From Thermoleophilia bacterium (GTDB taxonomy: Bacteria > Actinomycetota > Thermoleophilia > Gaiellales > Gaiellaceae), in contig JAICLM010000007.1 in assembly GCA_025927435.1 (NCBI GenBank), positions 1 through 24,196 on the forward strand: 24,196 nucleotides of DNA, written 5' to 3'. Below the pieces are notes generated by a model. That model saw only the letters and a list, made by a program, of their open reading frames with translations. It had not been told where the DNA came from and did not search any database. Made by a program: the position numbers and the translations under genes. How positions within the stretch are numbered: position 1 is the first letter of the stretch; each line of letters starts with the position of its first letter. Positions 6,127-14,196 of the stretch are shown here, in pieces.

Positions 6127-7142
6127 CACGGGTCGAATTCCACCTGCTCGAAGAAACGAAGCACGGTGTGGCCCGGCCTTACGCGCCCCTGGACCTCACG
6201 CAGCTCGTCGTCGGACACCTCACCCAGCGCCCGCTTGACCGCGAGCCATGGGAGGTTGAAGTCCTCCTGGATCATCATCGTCGAGATCCGGGGGTTGATC
6301 TCGATCACCTTCTCGCCCATGAACTGGATACTGAAGAACCACTCGAGCCGGAACTCGGCGACGACGCGCTCGGAGGCCGCGACCAGCTCGGGCGCGTCGA
6401 GCGTCACGAAGTACATGCCGAGCCCGCAGCGCACGGATTCGCGCGTGCGCGTGGCCTGAAGGACGATGCGGCTGCCGTCCGCGATGCCGTCGACGGTCCG
6501 TTCCGGCTCGGTGAGGAACTCCATCACGAGCAGGTCGAGGCCGTCCTCCGGCAGCAGCTCGACCGCCTCCTCGAGCCGCATCGCCAGCGCGCCGGGCCGC
6601 TCGTTGAGCAGCTGGTGCGTGCGGTCCACGGTCGGGTCGAGCACGCGGAAGCCGCGCGAGCCGGAGGAGAAGACCGGCTTGAAGCAGACCGGGTTGTCCG
6701 GATAGCCGAGCTCGCGCGCCGCCTCCTCGACGCCGGCGGCGCCCGTCACGCGGCGGAACTCGGGAGCGCCGACGCCGATCCGCTGCATCGCCTCGAAGGT
6801 CTCGGCCTTGTCGTTCGAGCGGCGCTCGGCGTCCGGGCCGCAGATCATCACCGGCACCGGAAACTCCTCGCGCCGTGGTGCCAGGTACCGCAGGTCGTGC
6901 GACGACTCCGGCAGGACGACGTCGACGCCTTCTTGCTCCACCAGCGCGAGCAACGCGTCGGGGAAGGTCGGGTCGGCGCCCGGGGGAACCTGATGGAACG
7001 CGTCGCACAGATGGCGGCCGATCGCCCGCTCGGACATGTCCACGCCGACGAGCCGCACCTCCCGCTCGCCGTTGTCGCGCAGGGCGCGCAGGAGCCGCGC
7101 CGCCCCCGGCGCGCCGCAGGCGGTGACGAGGATCGTCGTCAC
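6126..7142 (-). CDS. ATP-grasp domain enzyme (carbamoyl-phosphate-synthase-like)
   Basis: 338 residues from GTG at 7142. A preATP-grasp Rossmann domain (TTILVTACGAPGAARLL at the N-terminus) is followed by an ATP-grasp fold: DK at 111-112, the adenine/phosphate lysine Lys155 in VCFKPVFSSGSRG (152-164) with its glycine/serine-rich loop, Glu208 in LLVMEFLTEPERTVDG, and the metal ligands Glu281 and Asn283 with Arg285 in VIEINPRIST. Such enzymes ligate a carboxylate to an amine or other nucleophile through an acyl phosphate. This standalone type often lies near capsule or nucleotide-sugar genes, where substrates are mostly unknown. The GTG overlaps the stop of the upstream methyltransferase stub (GTGA), and its own stop overlaps the next gene, so the three form one transcript. 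Confidence 0.85.
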   Translation of the reverse strand: MTTILVTACGAPGAARLLRALRDNGEREVRLVGVDMSERAIGRHLCDAFHQVPPGADPTFPDALLALVEQEGVDVVLPESSHDLRYLAPRREEFPVPVMICGPDAERRSNDKAETFEAMQRIGVGAPEFRRVTGAAGVEEAARELGYPDNPVCFKPVFSSGSRGFRVLDPTVDRTHQLLNERPGALAMRLEEAVELLPEDGLDLLVMEFLTEPERTVDGIADGSRIVLQATRTRESVRCGLGMYFVTLDAPELVAASERVVAEFRLEWFFSIQFMGEKVIEINPRISTMMIQEDFNLPWLAVKRALGEVSDDELREVQGRVRPGHTVLRFFEQVEFDP

Positions 7143-7381
7143 GCTTGCGCCGGCACCCACTGGAAGGTCGCCGGGGTCTCGGGCGCACGCTCGACCTGGC
7201 GCGGAGAAATGTCGACGCCGGTCAGCGCGAAGCGCTCGACGAGCCGTCGCGTCTCGGGCGTTCCGCCGCCGCAGCCGACAACGAGCACACGCGCGCCGAC
7301 GATCTCCTCGCGCCACGCGGCGAAGGCCTCGCCCATGGCGACATAGCCGTCGGCAACGATCTGCGTCCGAGGGTCGGGCAC
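7139..7381 (-). CDS. Truncated methyltransferase-like protein (80 residues)
   Basis: The N-terminus MPDPRTQIVADGYVAMGEAF resembles the start of a full-length class I methyltransferase, and VLVVGCGGGTP (32-42) with LTGVDISPRQVE (53-64) are the SAM motif I and post-I strand. The roughly 10-20 residues normally between the helix and motif I look deleted, and the protein ends just after the third strand, so the rest of a roughly 200-residue enzyme is missing. No continuation is found in another frame, because the next gene starts at once. GTG at 7381 is 6 nt behind a TACCAT box (leaderless), and the TGA overlaps the ATP-grasp GTG by 4 bp. It may be a decayed remnant kept as a leader cistron or a small binding protein. 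Catalysis is unlikely. Confidence 0.6.
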   Translation of the reverse strand: MPDPRTQIVADGYVAMGEAFAAWREEIVGARVLVVGCGGGTPETRRLVERFALTGVDISPRQVERAPETPATFQWVPAQA

Positions 7382-7387
7382 GGCGCG

Positions 7388-7393
7388 ATGGTA
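7388..7393 (-). promoter_or_regulatory. -10 box for the stub/ATP-grasp operon (leaderless)
   Basis: TACCAT on the minus strand, exactly 6 nt before the GTG at 7381. Confidence 0.5.
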
Positions 7394-7400
7394 CTTCTGG

Positions 7401-7410
7401 AGTGGCCACT
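7401..7410. promoter_or_regulatory. Perfect 10-bp palindrome AGTGGCCACT, possible operator
   Basis: It lies between the two divergent -10 boxes (7388-7393 and 7410-7415) in the 63-bp gap that separates the ATP-grasp operon from the polysaccharide operon. A protein bound here could affect both. No regulator is visible nearby. Confidence 0.35.
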
Positions 7411-7415
7411 ACACT
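7410..7415 (+). promoter_or_regulatory. -10 box for the polysaccharide operon
   Basis: TACACT; transcription would start near 7421-7423, giving a leader of about 22 nt before the GTG at 7445. A purine-rich GGGGTGG (about 7431-7437) 8 nt before the GTG may act as a weak Shine-Dalgarno. Confidence 0.4.
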
Positions 7416-7444
7416 CGCGGTCGGGTGAACGGGGTGGACACAGC

Positions 7445-8419
7445 GTGAGACGTACGCGCGCGCCGCGCGCCGTCGGGACCCTTGTCGTCACGGGACTCTG
7501 TGTCGCTTATCTCGTCTGGAAGATCGACCTTGGAGAGACCGCCCACGTGCTCGCGAACGCAAGTCCGGGCTGGTGGCTCCTCTCGTTGGCGATCTGGGTG
7601 ATGTCGGTCTGGCCGCTCGCGTGGCGCTGGCGCAAGCTGCTCGCTGCGAGCGGCGTGCACGAGCGGCTCAACTGGCTCGTCCGGACGACGTTCGTGTCCT
7701 ACGGGGCGGCTCAGGTGCTCCCGACGTCGCTGGGCGGCGACGCGTCGCGGATCTACGAGACCACGCGGCGCCATCCCGGGGTCCGCGGCCCCGTCGCCGG
7801 CACGGTGCTACTCGAGCGAGCGCTCGGCGGCGCGGCCACCCTGCTGCTTGCCGCCGTCGGGTTTGCGCTCGCAGTCGGCCACTACTCAGTCGGCGGCTAC
7901 ATCTGGGTCGAGCTCGCCTTCGTCGTCCTGAGCGTCCTCGGCGCGTTCGTCTTCTTCTCGACACGGCTCCATCCCGTCCTGCACTGGCCGCGCCCGTTGC
8001 TGCGGCGGCTGCGGATCGAGGCGGTCATGCGTGAGGTCTACCTCGCACTCCACGCCTACCGGACGAGGCTCGGGCTGCTCGGAGGCTTGTTCGCGCTCAC
8101 GGTCGCGGTGCAGGCGGTCCGCGTGCTCGCGATCTGGAGCGCCGGGAAGGCGGTCGGAGTCGACCTTTCACCCCGCCCCTACTACGTGATGGGGCCGCTG
8201 CTCTTCCTCGTCATGCTCGTGCCCTTCACGATCAACGGCCTCGCGGTGAGGGAGTCGTTCTTTGTGAGCTTCCTCGGGGCGCTCGGCATCTCGGCCGACC
8301 AGGCCTTCTCTGCCGGCTTTCTCTTCTTCGTCGTCACGCTCGCGGCCGCTCTGCCGGGAGCCGTGATCGTCGCGCGGGAGGGGCTGCGCACCGGCGGAGT
8401 GCCGGGACCCGCGCGATGA
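7445..8419 (+). CDS. UPF0104 / LPG-synthase transmembrane-domain protein (YbhN type)
   Basis: 324 residues, polytopic membrane protein with about 8 hydrophobic helices. Landmarks of the flippase-like family PF03706 are present: a first helix followed by a short amphipathic part (VWKIDLGETAHVLANASPGWWLL), LAWRWRKLLAASG, QVLPTSLGGDASRIYETTR (residues about 97-115), the LLERALGG segment and a C-terminal VPFTINGLAVRESFFVSFLGALG block. The family includes the transmembrane half of lysyl-phosphatidylglycerol synthase and proteins next to glycan genes that are thought to act on polyprenyl-linked sugars. I start at GTG 7445 because the promoter box and the divergent gene exclude more upstream starts. 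Its TGA overlaps the next ATG (ATGA), and it leads the 12-gene operon. Exact function is inferred from family and context only. Confidence 0.8.
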   Translation: MRRTRAPRAVGTLVVTGLCVAYLVWKIDLGETAHVLANASPGWWLLSLAIWVMSVWPLAWRWRKLLAASGVHERLNWLVRTTFVSYGAAQVLPTSLGGDASRIYETTRRHPGVRGPVAGTVLLERALGGAATLLLAAVGFALAVGHYSVGGYIWVELAFVVLSVLGAFVFFSTRLHPVLHWPRPLLRRLRIEAVMREVYLALHAYRTRLGLLGGLFALTVAVQAVRVLAIWSAGKAVGVDLSPRPYYVMGPLLFLVMLVPFTINGLAVRESFFVSFLGALGISADQAFSAGFLFFVVTLAAALPGAVIVAREGLRTGGVPGPAR

Positions 8420-10542
8420 ACTGGCTCGCGCATCCCGCTGTCGAGCTGCGGAGGCCTGCGGTGGTCCCGGCGCGCGAGGACCTGATGTGGCGCCTCGTCG
8501 GCCCCGCCGCAGTGCTGGCGCTGCTCGGGATCTCGAGGCTCCTCCCCGAGACCGGGTTCGGTCTCTGGGTGCGTCTCGCCGCCGCGACGCTCGTCGTCCT
8601 GCTGCCCGGGATCCTCGTGGCCCGGTGCCTCGGGCAGAGGACCGCGGCAGCGGGGTTCGCCGCGTCGATCACGCTGGTCGGGGCCGGGCTCGCCCTGACG
8701 GTCGCCCTCGGTGCCTCGCTGAGCTTGACGATCGCCTTCGTACTCGCCGTCGGCGCCGTCGCCCTCGTCTGGACGATGGCCCGCGGGGAGCCGACCGGGC
8801 TTCGGCTGCCCGGGACGGCTCGGTTCGTGCGCGGTGTGCTCGCCGTCGCCGGCGTCGGGCTGGGCATCGGCATCTGGTTCGTGCAGGGCGCCTTCACCGG
8901 CGACGTCTTCTTCCACCTCGGGCGCATCCGGAAGCTCGAGATGCTGCACTCGCTCTCGCTCCACGACGTGGGGGAGTTCGCGCACGGGGGGCTGCATCCC
9001 GGCTACGCGTTCCCGCTCTGGCACGCATGGCTCGCGCTCGTGGCCCGGCTCGCGGGCGTCGAGCCGACGAGCGTCGCGGCGCACGAGGCAAGCATCCTCG
9101 TGCCTGTCGCGCTCGTGCTCGTCTTCGAGATGGGCTGGGCGATCTTCCGCTCCGTCGGTCTCGCGGTCGCGGTCGTGCTCGGCCAGCTCGCGTTCAAGGT
9201 GTTCGCGCCCGGCCACGGAGGCGTCTATCGGTTCCTCTGGGAACCGGCGAGCGTCGCCACCCAGCTGCTCGTCCCCGCCGCGGTCGCCCTCTTCTTCCAC
9301 TTCGTGCGCAGGCCGGCCTGGCCGACCGCGCTCTTCCTCGCGGCGACCTCGGGCTCGCTTGCACTCGTGCACCCGACGTACGCGCTCTTCCTCGCGATTC
9401 CGCTGGGAGCGTTCGTCATCGCGCGCACGCTGCTCACGCGCGGCTCCGACTTCCGGAGCGGGATTCTCGGCTTCGCCGTTTTCGGAGTGCCGATGGCGCT
9501 CGCGTTCCTGTGGCTCGCGCCGACAGTCAGTCAGACGATCCCCGTCTCCCCCCGGCCGGCGCAGCTCGCGCAGAACCTGCACCACTACCGCGCCGACCTC
9601 GTCGTGCACTCGCTCGCTCGCTACAACCTCGCCCCGGAGCGCATCGACCGGAACGGAGCCGTGGCGGTCGTCGCGCTCCTGCTCGTGCCGTTGGCGCTGC
9701 TCGCGCGGCGTCGACGGTGGAGCGCGCTCGTGCTCGGGGGCACGGTCGCCGTCCTCGGGATCGAGCTGTGGCCGCTCGTGTTCCCGCACTTCTCCGACGC
9801 CGTCTCGCTCTCCCAGTCGCGGCGCGCCTCGGGCTTCATCCCGTTCGCCGTGGCGCTCGCCGGCGGTGCCGCGATCATCAGCCGCTTCTCGCGGGCGAGC
9901 GCGATCGCGGGCGGTCTCGCATGCGGCATCTGGCTCCAGATCTCCTATGCCGGCGACTTCGGGCTGCGTGCTGCGAAGACGGAGCCGGCGATCGTGGTCT
10001 GGATCGCGCTCTACGGGGGGATCGCGGCGCTGGTGGTCGGAGCTCTCCTCGCGTGGCGGCGGCCCGGGCTGCCGCCGCTTGCCTGGGCGCGCCCGCGCGG
10101 GGTCACGGCCGCGGTCGCCGTCCTCCTCTTCGTCCTCCCCGTGGCCGTGCACGGCTTCTGGCAGTGGACACCGGAGGTCAAACACGACCGCGACGCCCTG
10201 ACGCCGGGGCTGGTCCGGTTCCTGCAGCGGGACGTGGCGCCGCGCTCGGTCGTCTTCGCGGACCTGGCCACGAGCTACCGCGCAACCGCGTTCGCTCCGG
10301 TCTACGTCGTCGCCGTCCCGCCGACCCACGCCGCCAACACTCGGCCGAACCAGTTGGCGAAGCGGAGGCGGGCGGTGCTCAGGTTCTTCACGCACCCGAG
10401 CCTCGAGGAGCCGCAGGCCTGGAACGCGCAGTGGCTCGTGCTGACACGGTCAGGGCCGGTGCGCGCCGTCGAGCGTCGCGGCTTGCAGCCCGCGTACGAG
10501 GACGACAAGTTCGTCGCTTTCCGGGTTCCCGCCGGGGAATGA
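8416..10542 (+). CDS. Large polytopic membrane protein, GT-C glycosyltransferase-like
   Basis: 708 residues with about 12-13 transmembrane helices and a soluble C-terminal part (from about residue 580). After the fourth or fifth helix comes TGDVFFHLGRIRKLEML, with Asp163; an acidic residue in this first large outer loop is the hallmark of the GT-C fold (PMT/ArnT/GT39 and related), which takes sugars from polyprenyl-phosphate donors. The later HPTYALFLAIPLGAF and FSDAVSLSQSRRASGFI segments fit such proteins, and the C-terminal domain (LVRFLQRDVAPRSVVFADL onwards) resembles the outer domain seen after GT39-like membrane parts. Start ATG at 8416 overlaps the previous TGA. Likely role: adding a sugar outside the membrane. 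Similarity is by architecture, so a non-enzymatic membrane role is possible. Confidence 0.7.
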   Translation: MNWLAHPAVELRRPAVVPAREDLMWRLVGPAAVLALLGISRLLPETGFGLWVRLAAATLVVLLPGILVARCLGQRTAAAGFAASITLVGAGLALTVALGASLSLTIAFVLAVGAVALVWTMARGEPTGLRLPGTARFVRGVLAVAGVGLGIGIWFVQGAFTGDVFFHLGRIRKLEMLHSLSLHDVGEFAHGGLHPGYAFPLWHAWLALVARLAGVEPTSVAAHEASILVPVALVLVFEMGWAIFRSVGLAVAVVLGQLAFKVFAPGHGGVYRFLWEPASVATQLLVPAAVALFFHFVRRPAWPTALFLAATSGSLALVHPTYALFLAIPLGAFVIARTLLTRGSDFRSGILGFAVFGVPMALAFLWLAPTVSQTIPVSPRPAQLAQNLHHYRADLVVHSLARYNLAPERIDRNGAVAVVALLLVPLALLARRRRWSALVLGGTVAVLGIELWPLVFPHFSDAVSLSQSRRASGFIPFAVALAGGAAIISRFSRASAIAGGLACGIWLQISYAGDFGLRAAKTEPAIVVWIALYGGIAALVVGALLAWRRPGLPPLAWARPRGVTAAVAVLLFVLPVAVHGFWQWTPEVKHDRDALTPGLVRFLQRDVAPRSVVFADLATSYRATAFAPVYVVAVPPTHAANTRPNQLAKRRRAVLRFFTHPSLEEPQAWNAQWLVLTRSGPVRAVERRGLQPAYEDDKFVAFRVPAGE

Positions 10543-10552
10543 CGGAGCTCCG

Positions 10553-11803
10553 ATGAAGGTCCTTCTCGTGACGCGCCACTTTCCGCCCGGCGGTGGGGGA
10601 GGCGTCCAGCGGCCGCTCAAGTTCGCGTCGCACCTCCCCGCTCTCGGGATCGAAACGCACGTGCTGGCGCCGGACGTCGCCGGCGCCGTCCCCGACCAGG
10701 AGCTCGAGCTGCCGACGCAGGCCTGGATCCACCGAGTGCGCTACGTCGGCCCGCGCGCCGCCCGCCCGTCGGAGGAGCTCGTCGGCAAGCAGGGGATAGC
10801 GCGCGTCGGGACGCAGGCCGCCCTCTTCGGGCGCAAGCTGCTCGTGCCGGACGAGAACGCACCCTGGAGCACGCTCGCCACGCCGGTCGCGATCAGGCTC
10901 GTCCGGCGCGAGGGGATCGACGTCGTGCTCACGACCTCGCCGCCGCCGTCCCTCCACCTCCTCGGCGCGGCCGTGAAGCGAGCCACGCGCGCGGGCTGGG
11001 TCGCCGACCTCCGCGACCCGCTCACCTCGCATCCTCACCGGCGCGGGTACGAGTCGCAGCTCGCGCGGCTGAAGGAGAAGACCGCCGGCGGCGTGGGGAA
11101 GCTCGTCGCCTCGCAGGCGGATGCAATCGTCGCGGTGTCCGACGCGATCGCCGAGGAGATGCGCGCGCTCGGGCCGAAGGGCACGGTCGCGACGATCGCC
11201 AACGGCTGCGACTTCGACGACTTCGCGGGCCTCGAGCACCACGCGAGCACCCGCCTCCGGATCACGCACGCCGGCCACTTCCACGGCAAGCGCGACCCGA
11301 AGCCGTTCCTGCGCGCGCTTGCGGGATCGGGCCTCGACGACGTCGTCGCGCGCTTCGCAGGCGACTTCCGCGCCGGCGACCGCGAGTACGCGGAGTCGCT
11401 CGGTCTCGGCGACCGCATCGAGCTGCTCGGCGACGTCTCGCGCCGCCGGTCGCTCGAGCTGCAGCGCGACTCCGAGGCACTGCTGCTCCTGATCCCGGAG
11501 TCCGGCGGCCGCGGCCGAGGCGTCCTGACCGGGAAGATCTTCGAGTACCTCGCGGCGGAGCGGCCGATCCTCGCTGCCGTTCCGCCCGACGGCGCGGCTG
11601 CGCAGCTCGTGCGCGACACGGGTGCCGGAGTCGTCGTCCCGTCCGAGGACGAGGACGCGATCCGGCAGGCGCTGCGTGATCTCCATGCGCGCTGGAAAGC
11701 GGGGAGCCTGAACGGGACGCCGCTGTCGGACGAGTGGCGCAGGCGGCTCTCGCGCAGCGGCCGCGTCGAGGAGCTCGCAGATCTGCTGAGGAGCCTCGCG
11801 TGA
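10553..11803 (+). CDS. Glycosyltransferase family 4
   Basis: 416 residues, GT-B fold. The N-terminal domain starts with KVLLVTRHFPPGGGGGVQRPLKFA, in which the glycine loop contacts the sugar donor. TTSPPPSLHLLG and WVADLRDPLT follow, then AIVAVSDAIAEEM, and the C-terminal domain carries ITHAGHFHGKRDPKPFLRAL and GVLTGKIFEYLAAERPILAAV, the usual nucleotide-ribose-binding block of this subgroup. Members transfer a sugar from a nucleotide donor onto a lipid-linked acceptor at the inner face of the membrane; donor and acceptor are not readable. The ATG has a GGAG 5 nt upstream, one of the few recognisable ribosome binding sites in the operon, and comes 10 nt after the preceding stop. Its TGA overlaps the next GTG. 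Confidence 0.9.
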   Translation: MKVLLVTRHFPPGGGGGVQRPLKFASHLPALGIETHVLAPDVAGAVPDQELELPTQAWIHRVRYVGPRAARPSEELVGKQGIARVGTQAALFGRKLLVPDENAPWSTLATPVAIRLVRREGIDVVLTTSPPPSLHLLGAAVKRATRAGWVADLRDPLTSHPHRRGYESQLARLKEKTAGGVGKLVASQADAIVAVSDAIAEEMRALGPKGTVATIANGCDFDDFAGLEHHASTRLRITHAGHFHGKRDPKPFLRALAGSGLDDVVARFAGDFRAGDREYAESLGLGDRIELLGDVSRRRSLELQRDSEALLLLIPESGGRGRGVLTGKIFEYLAAERPILAAVPPDGAAAQLVRDTGAGVVVPSEDEDAIRQALRDLHARWKAGSLNGTPLSDEWRRRLSRSGRVEELADLLRSLA

Positions 11804-13164
11804 CCGCCGCCGCTCTCCCGGCAAGTCGCACCCTCGTCGTGCCGCGCACGCAGGAGCGCATCGTCACCGGGCTCTTCTTCGCCTCTCTCTTCGTAGCCAC
11901 CTTCGAGAAGGTGCACTGGAACGTCGCGGGCCAGATCGGCATCAACGACATCGCGACGATCCTGTTCTTGATCGCCTACGTCGCGACCGAGCGTCGCCCG
12001 CTGCCGCGGACGAGCGCAATCGTGCTCGGCTTCTTCGCGGCCTTTGCGCTCGTCTACCTCGCGGGATTCTGGAACATCGACACGCAGCAGGGGCTGACCC
12101 AGTTCACGAAAGGGATGACGAAGTTCGTCATCCACTTCGCCTTCCTCATCGCGGCGATCGGTTACCTCGCGCAGCGCGGCGAGGGCTTCTTCTGGCGGGC
12201 TCTCGGCTGGTTCACGGTCGGCTTCGTCGCGAACGCCGTGTACGGGATCCTCCAGCTCGGCTCCCAGCTCGCGGGCCACAGCCTCGACGACCTCGTGCTC
12301 AATCCGCTCACGGGCGGCGCGGCCAGCATCAATATCTACGGCGCGATCGGCGGCCAGAACATCTACCGGGTCAACGCGCTGACGGGCGACCCGAACCACC
12401 TCGGTGTGATGCTGATCGTGCCGCTGCTCGCGCTGACACCCGTGTACCTGCGGCTGCCGCGCGGTCATCGCCTGAGATGGCCGCTGGCGATCGCGCTCGT
12501 ATTCCTGCTGCTCGTGGACATTGCGACGTTCTCGCGCAGCGGCGGCGTGGGGCTGATCGCCGGGCTCCTCGTGCTCGCGCTGCCGTACCGCCGCTTCTTC
12601 CGCTCGAAGGAGTTCCTCTACCCGCTCGGCGCCGTGGTCGTCGTGCTGCTGGGCGTGCTCTACACGCACAAGCACTTCTTCGAGACCTTCCTGCGGCAGC
12701 GCGTCTCGACGCAGGGCAGCTCGACGAACGCGCACTTCGAGGTGTACTCGTTCATCGGCCAGATCCTCCACCTGCACCCGCTGCTCGGGCTCGGGCTGAA
12801 CAACTTCGCGGTCTACTACGAGTTCATCACGGGGAAATCGAACTACGGCGCCCACTCGTACTGGGTCGCCGTCGTGGTCGAGTCGGGGCTGCTCGGCCTC
12901 GCCGTCTGGATCGTGTTCCTGCGCTACGCCTTCGTGCGGCTGCTCGCGGCGCGCCGGCTGGGGAGGCTGCTCGACCGGCTCGGTGATCCCGTCGGTGCGC
13001 AGGTGAGGCCGCTGGCGTACGGCATGACGGCGGCGCTCGTCGGCACGATCGTCGCCAACTTCTTCTACCTCACCGTCCAGTTCTATTACTTCTACGCCTT
13101 CCTGGCCTTCGCGCTCGCCCTGCCCGTCGTCTTCGCCGGTCGCACGCGCGGGCGACCCGGCTAG
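11800..13164 (+). CDS. O-antigen ligase / Wzy-like polysaccharide polymerase
   Basis: 454 residues with about 10-12 transmembrane helices. VNALTGDPNHLG (191-202), TFSRSGGVGLIAG (243-255) and the large outer loop with LGLGLNNFAVYYEF followed by GAHSYWVAVVVESGLLGL (350-367) match the Wzy_C/O-antigen ligase family, where the loop Arg and His residues (here Arg247 and His352) are important. Such proteins join lipid-linked repeat units on the outer side of the membrane. In a gram-positive-type cell the likely job is polymerising, or ligating, the glycan made by this locus. Start GTG at 11800 overlaps the previous TGA (GTGA); a longer reading would run into the preceding gene. The partner flippase is encoded at 20212-21591 on the opposite strand. 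Confidence 0.85.
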   Translation: MTAAALPASRTLVVPRTQERIVTGLFFASLFVATFEKVHWNVAGQIGINDIATILFLIAYVATERRPLPRTSAIVLGFFAAFALVYLAGFWNIDTQQGLTQFTKGMTKFVIHFAFLIAAIGYLAQRGEGFFWRALGWFTVGFVANAVYGILQLGSQLAGHSLDDLVLNPLTGGAASINIYGAIGGQNIYRVNALTGDPNHLGVMLIVPLLALTPVYLRLPRGHRLRWPLAIALVFLLLVDIATFSRSGGVGLIAGLLVLALPYRRFFRSKEFLYPLGAVVVVLLGVLYTHKHFFETFLRQRVSTQGSSTNAHFEVYSFIGQILHLHPLLGLGLNNFAVYYEFITGKSNYGAHSYWVAVVVESGLLGLAVWIVFLRYAFVRLLAARRLGRLLDRLGDPVGAQVRPLAYGMTAALVGTIVANFFYLTVQFYYFYAFLAFALALPVVFAGRTRGRPG

Positions 13165-13167
13165 CGC

Positions 13168-14196
13168 TTGCGGGTCGTCGTCCTCACGACCTCGTGGCCG
13201 CGGACGGAACGGGAGTTCGCCGGCCGCTTCGTCGCCGACGCCGTGGCGCGGCTGCGCGAGCACGGGGTGGAGGTCGAGGTGCTCGCTCCGGGGTCGGGGT
13301 ATCGGGACTACGGGCTCGCCTACGGCGGCGGGATGGCGACAAACGTCCGCCGGCGGCCCTGGCTCGCGCCGGTGCTCCTCTTCTCGATGTGGCGGGCGCT
13401 GCGCCGCGCCGCGCGCGGGGCGGATCTCGTCCACGCGCACTGGCTGCTCACGGCGGCCGTCGCGCGGCTCGGCGGGAGGCCGTTCGTCGTCACGCTGCAC
13501 GGCTCCGGCTCGGCCGGCCGTTTCTCGGACGAGGAACTCGCACGCCGGCGGCCCCGGCTCGTTCGCGCGCTCCTGCGCCCGGCCGCCTGCGTGGTCTGCG
13601 TCTCCGAGACGCTCGCCGCAGCCGTGCGGGCGGCGGAGCTCGAGGCCGTCGTGATCCCGAACGGCGTGCGGATCCCCGACGAGGTGGGTGCCCCCGCCGA
13701 GCCGGCCGAGGTGCTCTACGTCGGGAGGCTCTCGCCCGAGAAGAACATCGACACCCTGCTGGAGGCGGTCGGCGACCTGAACCTGGTCGTCGCGGGCGAC
13801 GGGCCGCTGCGCGAGCGCGTCCCGAACGCGCTCGGAGCCGTGCCGCACGCGGAGGTCGAGCGGCTGCTCGAGCGGGCGTCCGTCCTCGTCGCTCCCTGCG
13901 AGCGGGAGGGCTTCGGCCTCGCCGCCGCCGAGGCGATGGCCTTCGCGCGGCCGGTCGTGGCAGCCGCCGGCGGCGCGCTCCTCGACCTCGTCACAGACGG
14001 CGAGACGGGCCTGCTCGTGCCGCCGCGCGACGCACAGGCGCTGCGGGCGGCGGTGGAGCGGCTGCTCGCAGACCCGGAGCTGTGCGAACGGCTCGGCCGG
14101 GCCGGGCGTGCTTTCGCCCGCGACCGCTTTGGCTGGGACGGCGTGATCGAGCGGACGCTCGTCGTCTATCGGGACGCACTAGCATCGGGACGATGA
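13168..14196 (+). CDS. Glycosyltransferase family 4
   Basis: 342 residues, compact GT-B enzyme. MRVVVLTTSWPRTEREFAG opens the acceptor domain, LVHAHWLLTAA and VVTLHGSG follow, CVVCVSETLAAAV marks the end of the first domain and IPNGV the linker. The donor domain has LYVGRLSPEKNIDTLL (Arg188 and Lys192, which bind the donor phosphates) and the E-x7-E motif at Glu247 and Glu255 (EREGFGLAAAEAM). All active-site landmarks are intact. The start is TTG at 13168, only 3 nt after the TAG of the polymerase gene, with no Shine-Dalgarno, so translation probably depends on the upstream gene. The TGA overlaps the rmlA ATG (ATGA). Confidence 0.92.
   Translation: MRVVVLTTSWPRTEREFAGRFVADAVARLREHGVEVEVLAPGSGYRDYGLAYGGGMATNVRRRPWLAPVLLFSMWRALRRAARGADLVHAHWLLTAAVARLGGRPFVVTLHGSGSAGRFSDEELARRRPRLVRALLRPAACVVCVSETLAAAVRAAELEAVVIPNGVRIPDEVGAPAEPAEVLYVGRLSPEKNIDTLLEAVGDLNLVVAGDGPLRERVPNALGAVPHAEVERLLERASVLVAPCEREGFGLAAAEAMAFARPVVAAAGGALLDLVTDGETGLLVPPRDAQALRAAVERLLADPELCERLGRAGRAFARDRFGWDGVIERTLVVYRDALASGR

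Noticed and set aside
7145..7444. Upstream extension of the UPF0104 gene to 7145 or to ATG 7388
   Set aside because: The extension runs antisense through the methyltransferase stub and across the promoter boxes, and its residues are Arg-rich and unlike the family N-terminus.
8182..10395. Long open frame antisense to the GT-C-like gene (over 730 codons)
   Set aside because: Highly charged, compositionally biased product with no domain; the plus strand encodes clear membrane helices.
11035..13848. Very long open frame antisense to the GT4, polymerase and second GT4 genes (over 930 codons)
   Set aside because: It spans three well-supported genes and two gene junctions; product is biased and featureless. 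A GC-driven shadow.
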